Shown: piece by piece, positions 6,931 to 15,166 of the stretch
Position numbering within the stretch: the first letter of the stretch is position 1
Layout: each line of letters starts with the position of its first letter
Source of the DNA: Planctomycetaceae bacterium
GTDB lineage: Bacteria; Planctomycetota; Planctomycetia; Pirellulales; Pirellulaceae
Assembly: GCA_005773145.1 (NCBI GenBank)
Contig: SXHS01000133.1
Coordinates: forward strand, 1 to 18,035
Reading direction: 5' to 3'
Length of the DNA: 18,035 nucleotides
The notes under the pieces: model-generated
Seen by the model: only the letters and a program-made list of their open reading frames with translations
What the model was told of the DNA's origin: nothing
The model's database searches: none
Made by a program: the position numbers and the translations under genes

Positions 6931-8310
6931 ATGAAGCCCGGCAATCTATTGTTGGTGGACGACGATCGTCACTTGCTCGAATCCATGTCACAGTGGCTAC
7001 GGGAACAGGGGCGACAAGTGGACGTGGCCAGTAGCTGCCGCGAGGCCATTGAGGCCATCAATCGCCGCAAGTATGACCTGGTGTTGGCGGACGTCCGTCT
7101 GGGGGACGACGATGGGTTTGATATCTTGGCCTATTGTCGCGAGCACCACCCGCACGTCACGGTCACCCTGGTCACCGGCTACGGCACGGTCGAGACGGGT
7201 ATCGAGGCCTTGCGGATGGGCGCATTCGACTTGCTGACCAAGCCACTGGTTGATCAAGAGTTGGCCATGTCCATTGACCGGGCGCTTTCCCAGCGCGCCG
7301 TGATCGAAGAAAACCTGGTGCTGAAGGCTCAGTTGGATTTGCGATTCGGCGTCGAAAATATTGTGGGGCACGAACCCCGTATGCAGCGTATTTTCGACAT
7401 GATCGATAGCATTGCGGACACGCGGGCCACCGTGTTGATTACCGGCGAGAGTGGTACTGGCAAATCGCTCGTCGCCCGCGCTATCCATCGGCGCAGTGCG
7501 CGGCGCGATCGTCCGTTCGTCGAAGTTGCCTGCGGCGCCTTGCCGGAGTCCCTGTTGGAGAGCGAGTTGTTCGGACATGTGGCGGGTGCATTCACCGGGG
7601 CCATCGGAGACAAGGTTGGCAAATTCATGCTGGCCAATACGGGGACCATCTTCCTGGATGAAATCGGCACGGCGTCCCCCAGCATGCAAGTCAAGCTGCT
7701 TCGCGTGTTGCAGGAGTTCGAATTTGAACCCGTTGGCGGCAATAAGACATGCCGCATCGATACGCGTGTGATCCTGGCAACCAACGAGGAGTTAGGCCGC
7801 GCGGTGGCAGAGGGCCGATTTCGGCAAGACTTGTACTACCGTGTCAATGTGATCAACATCGAATTGCCGCCGCTGCGTGAACGCCTAGCCGACATCCCAC
7901 TGTTAGCACGTCATTTCTTGCGCGGCGTGTGCGAGGAATCCGGTCGAGTCGTCCACGATTTCTCAGAAGACGTTTTGGCAGTGTTGCAACGGTACCCGTG
8001 GCCTGGCAATGTGCGCGAGCTGCAAAATGTCGTCGAGCGCGCCGTCCTGTTGGGTAAAGGGAGCGTGGTCGATGTAGCCGACCTACCCCCCAATGTGGCC
8101 CAATGTGCCCCCATGAGCACCCACACGACCCCTGGCCAATCGCTGAAGAATGCCCTCTCGCTTCCAGAACGCCAAATCATCATGGACATGCTCGAGACCC
8201 ATAATTGGAATCGGAATGAGACGGCGGATGCCTTGGGCATCAATCGCACGACGCTCTACAAGAAGATGAAGCGGTTGGGGCTGAACCCGCCACGCCACGC
8301 CACATCCTGA
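6931..8310 (+). CDS. NtrC-family sigma54-dependent response regulator
   Basis: This is an enhancer-binding activator that remodels sigma54 RNA polymerase using ATP. Its 459 residues show three domains. The receiver (5-120) has acidic D10-D12, phosphoacceptor D54 in VLADVRL and K104 in LLTKP. The AAA+ domain (about 144-370) has Walker A GESGTGKS (172-179), the sigma54-contact loop GAFTGA (219-224) and Walker B TIFLDEIG (239-246), plus the LFGH and WPGNVREL motifs. The Fis-type HTH is at about 415-455 (NWNRNETADALGINRTTLYKKMKRLGL in family pattern). The intact GAFTGA implies a true sigma54 partner, so rpoN should exist in the genome. ATG 6931 lacks a strong ribosome binding site. No cognate kinase is adjacent. 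It is followed 123 bases later by sucC, which has its own promoter, so co-regulation is not implied. Confidence 0.93.
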   Translation: MKPGNLLLVDDDRHLLESMSQWLREQGRQVDVASSCREAIEAINRRKYDLVLADVRLGDDDGFDILAYCREHHPHVTVTLVTGYGTVETGIEALRMGAFDLLTKPLVDQELAMSIDRALSQRAVIEENLVLKAQLDLRFGVENIVGHEPRMQRIFDMIDSIADTRATVLITGESGTGKSLVARAIHRRSARRDRPFVEVACGALPESLLESELFGHVAGAFTGAIGDKVGKFMLANTGTIFLDEIGTASPSMQVKLLRVLQEFEFEPVGGNKTCRIDTRVILATNEELGRAVAEGRFRQDLYYRVNVINIELPPLRERLADIPLLARHFLRGVCEESGRVVHDFSEDVLAVLQRYPWPGNVRELQNVVERAVLLGKGSVVDVADLPPNVAQCAPMSTHTTPGQSLKNALSLPERQIIMDMLETHNWNRNETADALGINRTTLYKKMKRLGLNPPRHATS

Positions 8311-8348
8311 CAGGCGCTTCGTGAAGAGGGTGATTTCCGCTTGGGTGT

Positions 8349-8364
8349 AACCGCATGAGCGGTT
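8349..8364 (+). terminator. Hairpin downstream of the NtrC-type gene
   Basis: AACCGC (8349-8354) pairs perfectly with GCGGTT (8359-8364) around an ATGA loop, 38 bases after the stop codon. No T-run follows, so termination would be inefficient or factor-dependent. The right arm overlaps the first bases of the sucC -35 box. Confidence 0.35.
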
Positions 8365-8392
8365 GACCAGCCCCTGCGCGCTCCCCTATAAT
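8363..8392 (+). promoter_or_regulatory. sigma70-type promoter for sucCD
   Basis: TTGACC (8363-8368), an 18-base spacer and a perfect TATAAT (8387-8392) form the best promoter match in the window. Transcription would start near 8399, giving a leader of about 35 bases before sucC. The consensus match is seen directly; activity is inferred. Confidence 0.7.
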
Positions 8393-8433
8393 CCGCGCTC
8401 GGTTCGTATTTCCGCGATAAACCGGGCCCTGCG

Positions 8434-9618
8434 ATGAAAATCCACGAATTCCAAGCAAAGCAAATCCTGCGCAAGGCGCAGGTGGCGGTTCCCCGCAGTC
8501 TCGTGGCCGCCACGCCGGAAGAGGCACACGCCGCATTCCTGGAACTGGGCGGCCCACTAGCCGTCGTCAAGGCACAGATTCACGCCGGAGGCCGGGGCAA
8601 AGGACACGTCGCCGGCCATCCCGACCACCGCGGTGTCCAGCTCGTCCGCAGCGCGGACCAAGCCGCCGCCGTGGCCCGGCAGCTGCTCAATCAGCCCCTC
8701 GTGACCATTCAAACGGGACCGGAGGGACGCGTCGTGCGTCGGGTCCTCGTCGAGGAAGGTTGCGACATCGCCCGCGAGTTGTACCTTGGTATCGTGCTCG
8801 ATCGCGCGGCAGCCAAACCCGTGGTAATGGCTTCCAGCCAAGGGGGGATGGAGATTGAAAAAGTCGCGGCGGAAACGCCCGACTTGATCTTTCGCGAACA
8901 CTTCGACCCGCGCGTGGGACTTCTCAGCTACCAGGTACGCAACTTGTGTCAGCAACTAGAGTTGAGCGGAGCCAGCGTGCGGAGCGCCGAGGCCTTTATG
9001 AAGGCCCTCTGTCGGGCCTTTGTCGATCTGGACGGGACGCTATTGGAAATCAATCCGCTGGTCGTCACCTCCAAGGGGGACTTACTAGCCCTCGATGCCA
9101 AGATGAGCTTCGATGACAACGCCCTGTTTCGTCACCCACAGCTGACGGAACTTCGGGACCTGGAGGAAGAAGAGCCCACCGAAATCCGCGCCAGTAAGGC
9201 CGGATTGAGCTACGTGAAATTGGACGGCAATATCGCCTGCCTGGTCAACGGTGCGGGGTTGGCGATGAGCACCATGGACCTGATTAAACTGCATGGAGGC
9301 GAGCCCGCGAATTTCTTGGACGTCGGCGGAGGTGCCGATGTGGACCAAGTGACCGAGGCCTTTCGTATTTTGCTCAGCGACTCGAACGTGCGCGCGGTCC
9401 TGGTCAATATCTTTGGCGGTATCATGCGATGCACGACGATTGCCACGGCTCTCGTGCAGGCCTATAAGACCGTCGGATTCAACGTCCCTCTCGTCGTACG
9501 ACTGGAAGGGACCGAAGTGGAACAAGGACGCAAGATCATTGCCGAAAGCGGTGTTAATATCATTTCCGCCGAAGGTCTGACGGATGCGGCGAAAAAAGTA
9601 GTGGCGGTAGCCGGGTGA
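8434..9618 (+). CDS. sucC: Succinyl-CoA synthetase beta subunit
   Basis: SucC is the nucleotide-binding subunit of the TCA-cycle enzyme that interconverts succinyl-CoA plus NDP and Pi with succinate, CoA and NTP, in the cytoplasm. At 394 residues it is close to E. coli SucC (388). It starts with the family hallmark MKIHEFQAKQIL, followed by the ATP-grasp region with VVKAQIHAGGRGKG (about 46-59). The C-terminal ligase domain has FLDVGGGAD and VNIFGGIMRCTTIATALV. ATG 8434 has no obvious ribosome binding site, but the protein start is unambiguous by family. It is the first gene of a two-gene operon with sucD, 7 bases apart. ATP versus GTP preference cannot be decided from this reading. Confidence 0.96.
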   Translation: MKIHEFQAKQILRKAQVAVPRSLVAATPEEAHAAFLELGGPLAVVKAQIHAGGRGKGHVAGHPDHRGVQLVRSADQAAAVARQLLNQPLVTIQTGPEGRVVRRVLVEEGCDIARELYLGIVLDRAAAKPVVMASSQGGMEIEKVAAETPDLIFREHFDPRVGLLSYQVRNLCQQLELSGASVRSAEAFMKALCRAFVDLDGTLLEINPLVVTSKGDLLALDAKMSFDDNALFRHPQLTELRDLEEEEPTEIRASKAGLSYVKLDGNIACLVNGAGLAMSTMDLIKLHGGEPANFLDVGGGADVDQVTEAFRILLSDSNVRAVLVNIFGGIMRCTTIATALVQAYKTVGFNVPLVVRLEGTEVEQGRKIIAESGVNIISAEGLTDAAKKVVAVAG

Positions 9619-9625
9619 AACGTTT

Positions 9626-10504
9626 ATGAGCATTCTTGTTGATCGCAACACACGCGTTATCTGTCAGGGCATCACGGGCAAGGCCGGTGCGTTTCATACG
9701 CGCGGTTGCCTGGAGTACGGCACGCAGATGGTCGCCGGAGTCACCCCAGGCAAAGGGGGCGAGTCCATGGAGGGGGTACCCGTTTTTGATACGGTCCGCG
9801 AGGCCGTGCAGAAGACGGGGGCTAATGCCACCATGATCTTCGTGCCCGCCCCCTACACGGCCGATGCCATCCTGGAAGCACTCGCGGCGGAAATCGGCGT
9901 CATCATCGCCATCACCGAAGGCGTTCCGGCGCTGGATATGGTCTATGTGTACGAGCAGGTGCGACGATCATCGTCGGTCCTGATCGGCCCTAATTGCCCA
10001 GGCATCATTACCCCCGGCCAATGCAAGATCGGTATCATGCCGGGCTACATCCATCGGCCCGGTCCCGTGGGTGTGATTAGCCGCAGTGGAACGTTGACCT
10101 ACGAGGCCGTCTGGCAGCTGACCAACTTGGGCCTGGGACAATCCACTTGCGTGGGATTGGGCGGCGATCCGATTGTCGGCACTTCCTTCGTCGACCTTTT
10201 GCGCCGGTTTCAGGATGATCCCGCCACCGAGGCCATCTTGATGATGGGCGAGATCGGCGGTACCGCCGAAGAAGAAGCGGCAGCCTTCGTCAAAGCAAAT
10301 GTCACCAAACCTGTTGCCGCCTTCATCGCTGGCCGCACCGCCCCCCCAGGAAAACGCATGGGACATGCCGGTGCGATCATCTCCGGTGGCAAGGGGACGG
10401 CCAGCGAAAAAATTGCCGCCCTCGAATCGGCCGGTATCGTGGTTGCCGAAAGCCCCGCCGATATGGGGGCCGCCGTGCAACGAGCAATGCACGCCCGGAA
10501 GTAA
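9626..10504 (+). CDS. sucD: Succinyl-CoA synthetase alpha subunit
   Basis: SucD binds CoA and carries the histidine that is transiently phosphorylated; it forms the active enzyme with SucC. The 292 residues match the family (about 289). The N-terminal CoA-binding domain shows MSILVDRNTRVICQGITGKAG (first 21 residues; Rossmann-type). IGPNCPGIITPGQCKIGIMPG is typical. The active-site histidine is H247 in KRMGHAGAIISGGKGTA. Codon spacing of 7 bases after the sucC stop indicates translational coupling; GGGTGA just before the ATG overlaps the sucC stop and may act as ribosome binding site. It is convergent with the DUF11 gene, separated by 62 bases that contain a repeat pair. Confidence 0.97.
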   Translation: MSILVDRNTRVICQGITGKAGAFHTRGCLEYGTQMVAGVTPGKGGESMEGVPVFDTVREAVQKTGANATMIFVPAPYTADAILEALAAEIGVIIAITEGVPALDMVYVYEQVRRSSSVLIGPNCPGIITPGQCKIGIMPGYIHRPGPVGVISRSGTLTYEAVWQLTNLGLGQSTCVGLGGDPIVGTSFVDLLRRFQDDPATEAILMMGEIGGTAEEEAAAFVKANVTKPVAAFIAGRTAPPGKRMGHAGAIISGGKGTASEKIAALESAGIVVAESPADMGAAVQRAMHARK

Positions 10505-10513
10505 TTTGGCTCA

Positions 10514-10565
10514 CAGGCGGGAAGCCTATGCCACTGGGGCCTCGCAGGCTGGAAGCCGGTGCCGC
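10514..10565. repeat. Two-unit intergenic repeat, 31-base period (second copy)
   Basis: CAGGCGGGAAGCCTATGCCAC (shown by position 10514-10534) and a related unit at 10545-10565 ending GGAAGCCGGTGCCGC lie exactly 31 bases apart between the convergent sucD and DUF11 genes. The core GGCTGGAAGCC is itself a short inverted repeat, GGCT-gga-AGCC. It matches the pair at 5890-5939 in core, period and convergent location. I call it a repeat family; mechanism unknown. Confidence 0.7.
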
Positions 10566-10566
10566 G

Positions 10567-12744
10567 CTATTCGTCGGCGTAGACGACCGTGCTTTCCTCG
10601 GTGGTAACAGGCTTCGTGACCTCGTCACTGATCACCTGCGCTTGGAACCGCTTGTCACCGGCGTCGGTCGCTTGCACTTGGACGCGGAAGGTGGCCTCAG
10701 CCTGCGGACGCAATTCGGCCAACGGCTCGAAGACCACTTGCTGTTGCTGCACAACCGCCCGGGTCGCTCCCTCACCGTTAAGGTATCGCATGCCGTCGGG
10801 GACGAGCGCGGATACCCGCACGTTGACCGCCGTCTTGCTCCCCTGATTGCGCACGCGAATTTCATAGGTGGTTTGCCCCTCTACTTCGACCGGATCCTGC
10901 AAGTCGGTGACGTCAAACTCAAGAGCCGCGATACCCTCAACAATGACGGGCTTCTCCGTTGCTTCGGCCAAACCCATCTGTGCTTGGCCTTCGATGCGCA
11001 GTTTATGTTCGCCCATCTCGATCGGTAGTGCCGTGATCTGCACGGTTCCCTGTTCACCGGCTGGCAATTCCTCCAGACTCCAATGCACCGAGTGGCTGGT
11101 ATCATCGTACACGCCACGATTATTGGTGTTCACGAATTTCAGGCCACGTGGCAAATGAGCCACCAATGCCAGTCCCTTGGCGGGGGCCGTGCCCGGGTTG
11201 GCCACTACGATGGAGTACGTGCCGGGTCGATCCAAGTATCGGCGGGTGGGGCCATTGACCTCGAGTTGGAGCTTTGGCGCCGTAATCTCCATTTCCGCCC
11301 GTTGCTCGGCCTGCAAGCCCCCCTCCGCCCGCGCGGTGAGGACATTTTCCAAAATGCCGGCCTGATCGGCGGTCAGCGTTAACTCCAACTGTCGGGACTC
11401 ACCCGGATTGAGTCGTCCCACTTCGTATTCCAGTTGGCGTCCGGCCGCGTGCCGAAGTCCCGAGGGAACATCTTCCTCCAATACCACACGTTCCGCCACG
11501 CCGGTTCCCGGATTGGACAGGCGAATGGAAAAAACGACGTTTTCACCAATCAACACGCGCGCGGGGGCCGTCATTTGCAGTTCCAGCTTTGGACGTGTCA
11601 CATTCGCACGCGCGGTTGCCGCCGCCTGAAATGTCACGTTGGCGACACTCCCAATCTGCCCCTCGGCTTCGGGCATCAACTCGACGGTCGTGGTCACTTC
11701 TTCACCCGGCTTGATGGTGCCGAGTTGCCACAGCAATGCGCCGTCGGAGGTGGTTGCTTGCGGTTTGGTACTGATTAGACTCGTTCCGTGGGGGATCTCG
11801 TCCTGCACGATAACCTGCTGCGCCGTGACCTGTCCGACGTTACGCACACGCACGGTGAACGTTGCGGGACGGCCAACTTGTATTTCGCCAGGCCCGGTCT
11901 TCTCGATGGTTAAAGCGGGCGCTTGCGGCCCTTCAAGTTCTCGCGGACCTGGCTTGCCCGTCGACCCTAGGCCATCGGCCTGGGGTGTGATAGGGACAGC
12001 GGTTGTCGGTTCCGTTGTACGCAATCGATTCCCAGTTTCCCCCCGTTGGCCGGCGGCCGTGGGCGGGGCATCAAACATTTGGGCGTCACCCAGACCGCCG
12101 TCCGGGGCGGTTATCGCAGTCGGATCGGCGTCCGGTGTTGCGGGAGCTGGGTAATCTGCGGAGTCATCCAAGGTGGCCGGAGGCGTCTCATCGAATCCAG
12201 AATTCAGCGGAGCGGGCTCCTGCGGTACCGACAATTCCGTCGGCTGGTCGTTATCGAATGACGGGGCACCCGATTCATCATCAGCCAGTGGCTGCGGACT
12301 GTCTCCCCAATCGTCCGCTGGCTGTTCTTGCTCGGCACCTGCCGGTACGACACCCTCACGAGACCGCATGGGATTTCTCGCCGAGGCGCTGCGCTCCCCC
12401 GGCACTGTGTCCCCCAGTACTGTGTCCCCCGGCACTGTGTCCCCCGGCACTGTGTCCGTCTGCCAGCCTGCTGGCGCGGACGGCTGATCATACGCACCAC
12501 CGCCATAGACGTTGTCGGGGGAACCGTCGGTAGCGTGACCCGCATGCGCTGGGTCCTCGTCACCCATGGGAATGCCCTGTTCAATCCCCAGGTCGATATC
12601 CTGCGAGGCATTCGCTTCTTGGGCTACATCATCCTCCCCCGCAAAGAAGTAGCGTTGCGTCTGCGCTAAGCCGATGGCTCCCAGCGCGACCATGCCCCCC
12701 ACAAGCGAAAGCCGCCGAATCATTTGTTTGGTTGAATGTGTCAT
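10567..12744 (-). CDS. Membrane-anchored protein with four DUF11-type repeats
   Basis: This 725-residue protein is probably exported and envelope-associated. An N-terminal hydrophobic segment (about 12-28, after a KQMIRR basic stretch) acts as signal peptide or anchor. Residues 36-270 form a Pro/Asp/Glu/Thr-rich, probably disordered stalk containing four tandem DTVPG-type pentapeptides (97-116). Four Ig-like DUF11 modules follow at about 275-385, 386-488, 489-605 and 606-725; each opens with a line like LTIEKTGP, LELQMTAP, LQLEVNGP or LEFDVTDL, then a PATFTVRVRNVG-type strand pair, and a DxxPxG-type turn. Such modules are generally structural or adhesive. No C-terminal anchor or sorting motif is seen. 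ATG 12744 is used; ribosome binding is weak, and ATG 12723 is an alternative. Its binding partner is unknown. Confidence 0.85.
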   Translation of the reverse strand: MTHSTKQMIRRLSLVGGMVALGAIGLAQTQRYFFAGEDDVAQEANASQDIDLGIEQGIPMGDEDPAHAGHATDGSPDNVYGGGAYDQPSAPAGWQTDTVPGDTVPGDTVLGDTVPGERSASARNPMRSREGVVPAGAEQEQPADDWGDSPQPLADDESGAPSFDNDQPTELSVPQEPAPLNSGFDETPPATLDDSADYPAPATPDADPTAITAPDGGLGDAQMFDAPPTAAGQRGETGNRLRTTEPTTAVPITPQADGLGSTGKPGPRELEGPQAPALTIEKTGPGEIQVGRPATFTVRVRNVGQVTAQQVIVQDEIPHGTSLISTKPQATTSDGALLWQLGTIKPGEEVTTTVELMPEAEGQIGSVANVTFQAAATARANVTRPKLELQMTAPARVLIGENVVFSIRLSNPGTGVAERVVLEEDVPSGLRHAAGRQLEYEVGRLNPGESRQLELTLTADQAGILENVLTARAEGGLQAEQRAEMEITAPKLQLEVNGPTRRYLDRPGTYSIVVANPGTAPAKGLALVAHLPRGLKFVNTNNRGVYDDTSHSVHWSLEELPAGEQGTVQITALPIEMGEHKLRIEGQAQMGLAEATEKPVIVEGIAALEFDVTDLQDPVEVEGQTTYEIRVRNQGSKTAVNVRVSALVPDGMRYLNGEGATRAVVQQQQVVFEPLAELRPQAEATFRVQVQATDAGDKRFQAQVISDEVTKPVTTEESTVVYADE
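12397..12456 (-). repeat. 15-base tandem repeat, four units, inside the DUF11 gene
   Basis: On the + strand the unit CCCCGGCACTGTGTC recurs at 12397, 12412, 12427 and 12442, three copies identical and one (12412) with two changes. It encodes the DTVPG/DTVLG pentapeptides at residues 97-116. Because 15 is a multiple of three, slippage would change the stalk length without breaking the frame. Confidence 0.85.
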
Positions 12745-13092
12745 AGGACGATCTCATTCTTCAGGGAATGTCAGAGTGACGGCTCGCGCCGCGCACCTAC
12801 CTTCATGCCGGACCGGAACCTTACGCGGATGCTGGCGGGTGCTTGGTACCAAATTCAAGCGAGCACGGAAAGACCAATCGAGGCTTGCGACGACCTGCGG
12901 GTGCACCAGCGGAAGTGTAACGAAAGCTGGCCAATAGCTAGCCCATAGTCATCAGTCATCGAAGTGAACAGCTGCTAGCACGCTCGCTAAGCCGCAGGAA
13001 TTGGCCATTCCTCATCCGCGTACCTATCAGTAGAATCGCCGCGTGTCCAAAGTTGCATGGATCGCGCCGCAGGTAAATACGGAACGTTCCCC
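12745..13092. other. Divergent non-coding gap before the GT4 gene
   Basis: No gene is supported in these 348 bases; a 70-codon open frame across it has no ribosome binding site or protein character. A weak sigma70-like pair, TTGGCC (13001-13006) with TATCAG (13025-13030) at 18-base spacing, could drive the GT4 gene. A perfect palindrome TTGGTACCAA lies at 12843-12852. No promoter for the DUF11 gene could be assigned. Confidence 0.4.
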
Positions 13093-14250
13093 ATGAAAGT
13101 CGGCTTGGTGATTCGTGATTTCGACCCGCGCCGTGGCGGCGCCGAGGTGGCGACACACTCGCTCGCATGCTGGCTGGTACAAAAAGGGTGTCAAGTCCAT
13201 GTGTTCGCCCGTCGATTCGGCCAGGAGACCGAACGCACAGGGGTGGTGGCGCATTGTATTCGCCAAGGCCATTCTCGGTTCGCATTTGCTCAAGAAGTGG
13301 AACGGGCATTGCGGCAACAGTCATGGGACGTGATTCACGACTTCGGTGTGGGTTGGTATTGCGACATATTCCATCCGCATGGCGGTTCACCGATTGGCTG
13401 TCAGCAACGCTTGGCAGAGGGAACGCAAGCAGATTGGAACTCTCACCTGTCGCGATGGCTCGGCTCTCGGCGCGCATCACGCGATCAAGCGGCCGTCTTA
13501 GCGCGCCAATTCGGCCAGCCTCACGCGACGTATATTGCCCTGTCTCGTATGACAGCCCACGACTTCCACGAATACCATGGCATCGCGACTGACCGTATCA
13601 TGCAGATTTACAATGGCGTCGACACAGAAAAGTATTCGCCGAAGGTCCGTGATCGATGGCGCCAAGCACAACGACGCACGTTGGGACTGCGAGATGAGGA
13701 AGCCATGTTGCTGATCCTGGCGCACAATTTTCGCCTTAAAGGGGTGCACACGATGATCCAGGCGACCCAGCAATTGGTAGCCCAAGGTCGTGAGGTCCGG
13801 GCCGTGATCGCCGGTCGGGACAAGTCCGCGGCGGGTCGTCTGTTGCGCTGGAAGTCTATTTGGTCTCCGCACGTTCAGTTCCTCGGACGCATCGGCGACC
13901 CGCGACCGCTGTATGCGGCCGCTGATGTCTATGTACATCCCACGCGATTCGACAATTGCAGTCTGGCAGTGATGGAGGCCATGGCTTGTGGCTTACCTGT
14001 CGTGACGACGCGTCACAATGGCGGGTCCGAGCTGATCAATGACCAACGCGACGGCTCGCTGTTGACGGACCCGGCAGATTCGCACGAGTTGGCCCAACGG
14101 TTGTGCCCGTTGCTGCAACTTGCCGAGCGTGATCGTATGGGGTCTGCGGGGCGACAACAGATGTTAGATCGACCCTGGTCGCGACATCATACTCAAATTC
14201 TACGGCTTTATGAGCAAGTGGCATCCCAACGCCGGCAGCGAGCGGCTTGA
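13093..14250 (+). CDS. GT4-family glycosyltransferase (WaaG-like)
   Basis: This is a GT-B fold retaining glycosyltransferase that probably adds a sugar to lipopolysaccharide core or another surface glycan at the cytoplasmic membrane face. The protein is 385 residues. The N-terminal domain starts with MKVGLVIRDFDPRRGGAEV, in which G15-G16 form the acceptor-side glycine loop. The C-terminal domain has NGVD (174-177), HNFRLKGVHTMI (211-222) and the nucleotide-sugar site RFDNCSLAVMEAMACGLPV (285-303). Here the first Glu of the usual EX7E motif is Asp287, with E295 as the second. ATG 13093 is preferred over ATG 13057, which would add 12 residues unlike the family. The last 71 codons overlap, antisense, the end of the GT2 gene. 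The donor and acceptor sugars are unknown. Confidence 0.88.
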   Translation: MKVGLVIRDFDPRRGGAEVATHSLACWLVQKGCQVHVFARRFGQETERTGVVAHCIRQGHSRFAFAQEVERALRQQSWDVIHDFGVGWYCDIFHPHGGSPIGCQQRLAEGTQADWNSHLSRWLGSRRASRDQAAVLARQFGQPHATYIALSRMTAHDFHEYHGIATDRIMQIYNGVDTEKYSPKVRDRWRQAQRRTLGLRDEEAMLLILAHNFRLKGVHTMIQATQQLVAQGREVRAVIAGRDKSAAGRLLRWKSIWSPHVQFLGRIGDPRPLYAAADVYVHPTRFDNCSLAVMEAMACGLPVVTTRHNGGSELINDQRDGSLLTDPADSHELAQRLCPLLQLAERDRMGSAGRQQMLDRPWSRHHTQILRLYEQVASQRRQRAA

Positions 14251-15154
14251 CCAGGGACTGAGCATACGCCAACAAGGCTTGCCACCAGTTCGCCGGCTGC
14301 CACGGCGCGCTCGCGATGGCTTTCCTGGCGTATTTTCTGGCGATGCGGTCGAGACCACTGCGACGCGCACGCTTGGACCAACTGCGGTACAGGTGCTCTG
14401 GGCCGCGTGGCCGGGGCTTTTTGCTGCGCAGTCGTGTTGGCACCGGTCGGTGGCGACGATGGCAGGCGTCCTCAATGGCCTCGCAGGTCATCCGCCATTG
14501 CAGCTCAACTTGTCGGCTACTGATGCTCTCGGCATGCTGGCGATAGTATAAGAGGATGGTCGGCAGATTGGCCAACTTGCCGATTTCCAAGAGGCGCAGC
14601 CACAAGTCCTTGTCTTGCGCCACCGTGAACCGCTCACGGTAACCTCCTAGACGCATGAGGGCCGCGCGGCGGGCCATAAGCGTGGGGTGGGGTAACCCGC
14701 CGTGACCGCGCCCTAGACGTTGTTCGATTTCATCGTTGGTCAACGGCCAGTATTCCGGACCCAAGGGTTCCCCAGCCGCATCGATCCAATAGACACAACT
14801 CCCCACGGCTACGTGGTCGAGATGGGCTCTCAAGAATTCCACTTGTCGGAGGAATCGATCGGGGCACGCTACGTCATCGGCATCCATACGCGCCACGAAT
14901 TCCCCACGCAGCTGTCGAAGTCCCGTATTCAGGGATCGAGTCAGCCCTTGATGGTCCTGTCGCAAAATCCGCACCCGGGCATCTCGGTCTGCATAGGCGC
15001 GCAGGATGATAGGCGTATCGTCGTCCGAACCATCATCCACGATTATGAGTTCGAAATCCTCCAACGACTGGGTCCGAATACTGTCGATGGCCGCAGCCAA
15101 GTACCGTGCGCCGTTGTAGACGGGCATCAACACGCTGACTACCGGCAATGACAC
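14036..15154 (-). CDS. GT2-family glycosyltransferase with antisense-overlapping tail
   Basis: This is a GT-A fold inverting glycosyltransferase for surface polysaccharide. It starts MSLPVVSVLMPVYNGARYL, with the UDP-sugar motif IIVDDGSDD (37-45), the metal-binding DADD (91-94) and a QDKDLWLRL acceptor-side motif (180-188). The start is GTG 15154, preceded by a strong AAGGAG eight bases upstream. The stop codon of the GT4 gene above lies 12 bases away, so they are an operon. Residues 1-301 form a complete protein ending in a basic helical region; residues 302-372 are read antisense through codons 315-385 of the + strand GT4 gene. That tail (rich in Thr/Pro/Arg) looks non-conserved and probably arose by loss of an earlier stop. 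Sugar specificity is unknown. Confidence 0.87.
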   Translation of the reverse strand: MSLPVVSVLMPVYNGARYLAAAIDSIRTQSLEDFELIIVDDGSDDDTPIILRAYADRDARVRILRQDHQGLTRSLNTGLRQLRGEFVARMDADDVACPDRFLRQVEFLRAHLDHVAVGSCVYWIDAAGEPLGPEYWPLTNDEIEQRLGRGHGGLPHPTLMARRAALMRLGGYRERFTVAQDKDLWLRLLEIGKLANLPTILLYYRQHAESISSRQVELQWRMTCEAIEDACHRRHRPVPTRLRSKKPRPRGPEHLYRSWSKRARRSGLDRIARKYARKAIASAPWQPANWWQALLAYAQSLVKPLAAGVGMPLAHKAVEFEYDVATRVDLTSVVAPQTPYDHARQVAATGTTVGPTRANLPGPSTASRRVGH

Positions 15155-15166
15155 AGAATCGACTCC

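Noticed and set aside
6997..7689. 230-codon open frame antisense to the NtrC-type gene
   Set aside because: The opposite strand codes for intact receiver and AAA+ motifs; this frame has low-complexity His/Gly/Gln content and no family resemblance.
12736..12948. 70-codon open frame in the gap before the GT4 gene
   Set aside because: No ribosome binding site, starts inside the DUF11 gene on the opposite strand, and the composition is not protein-like.
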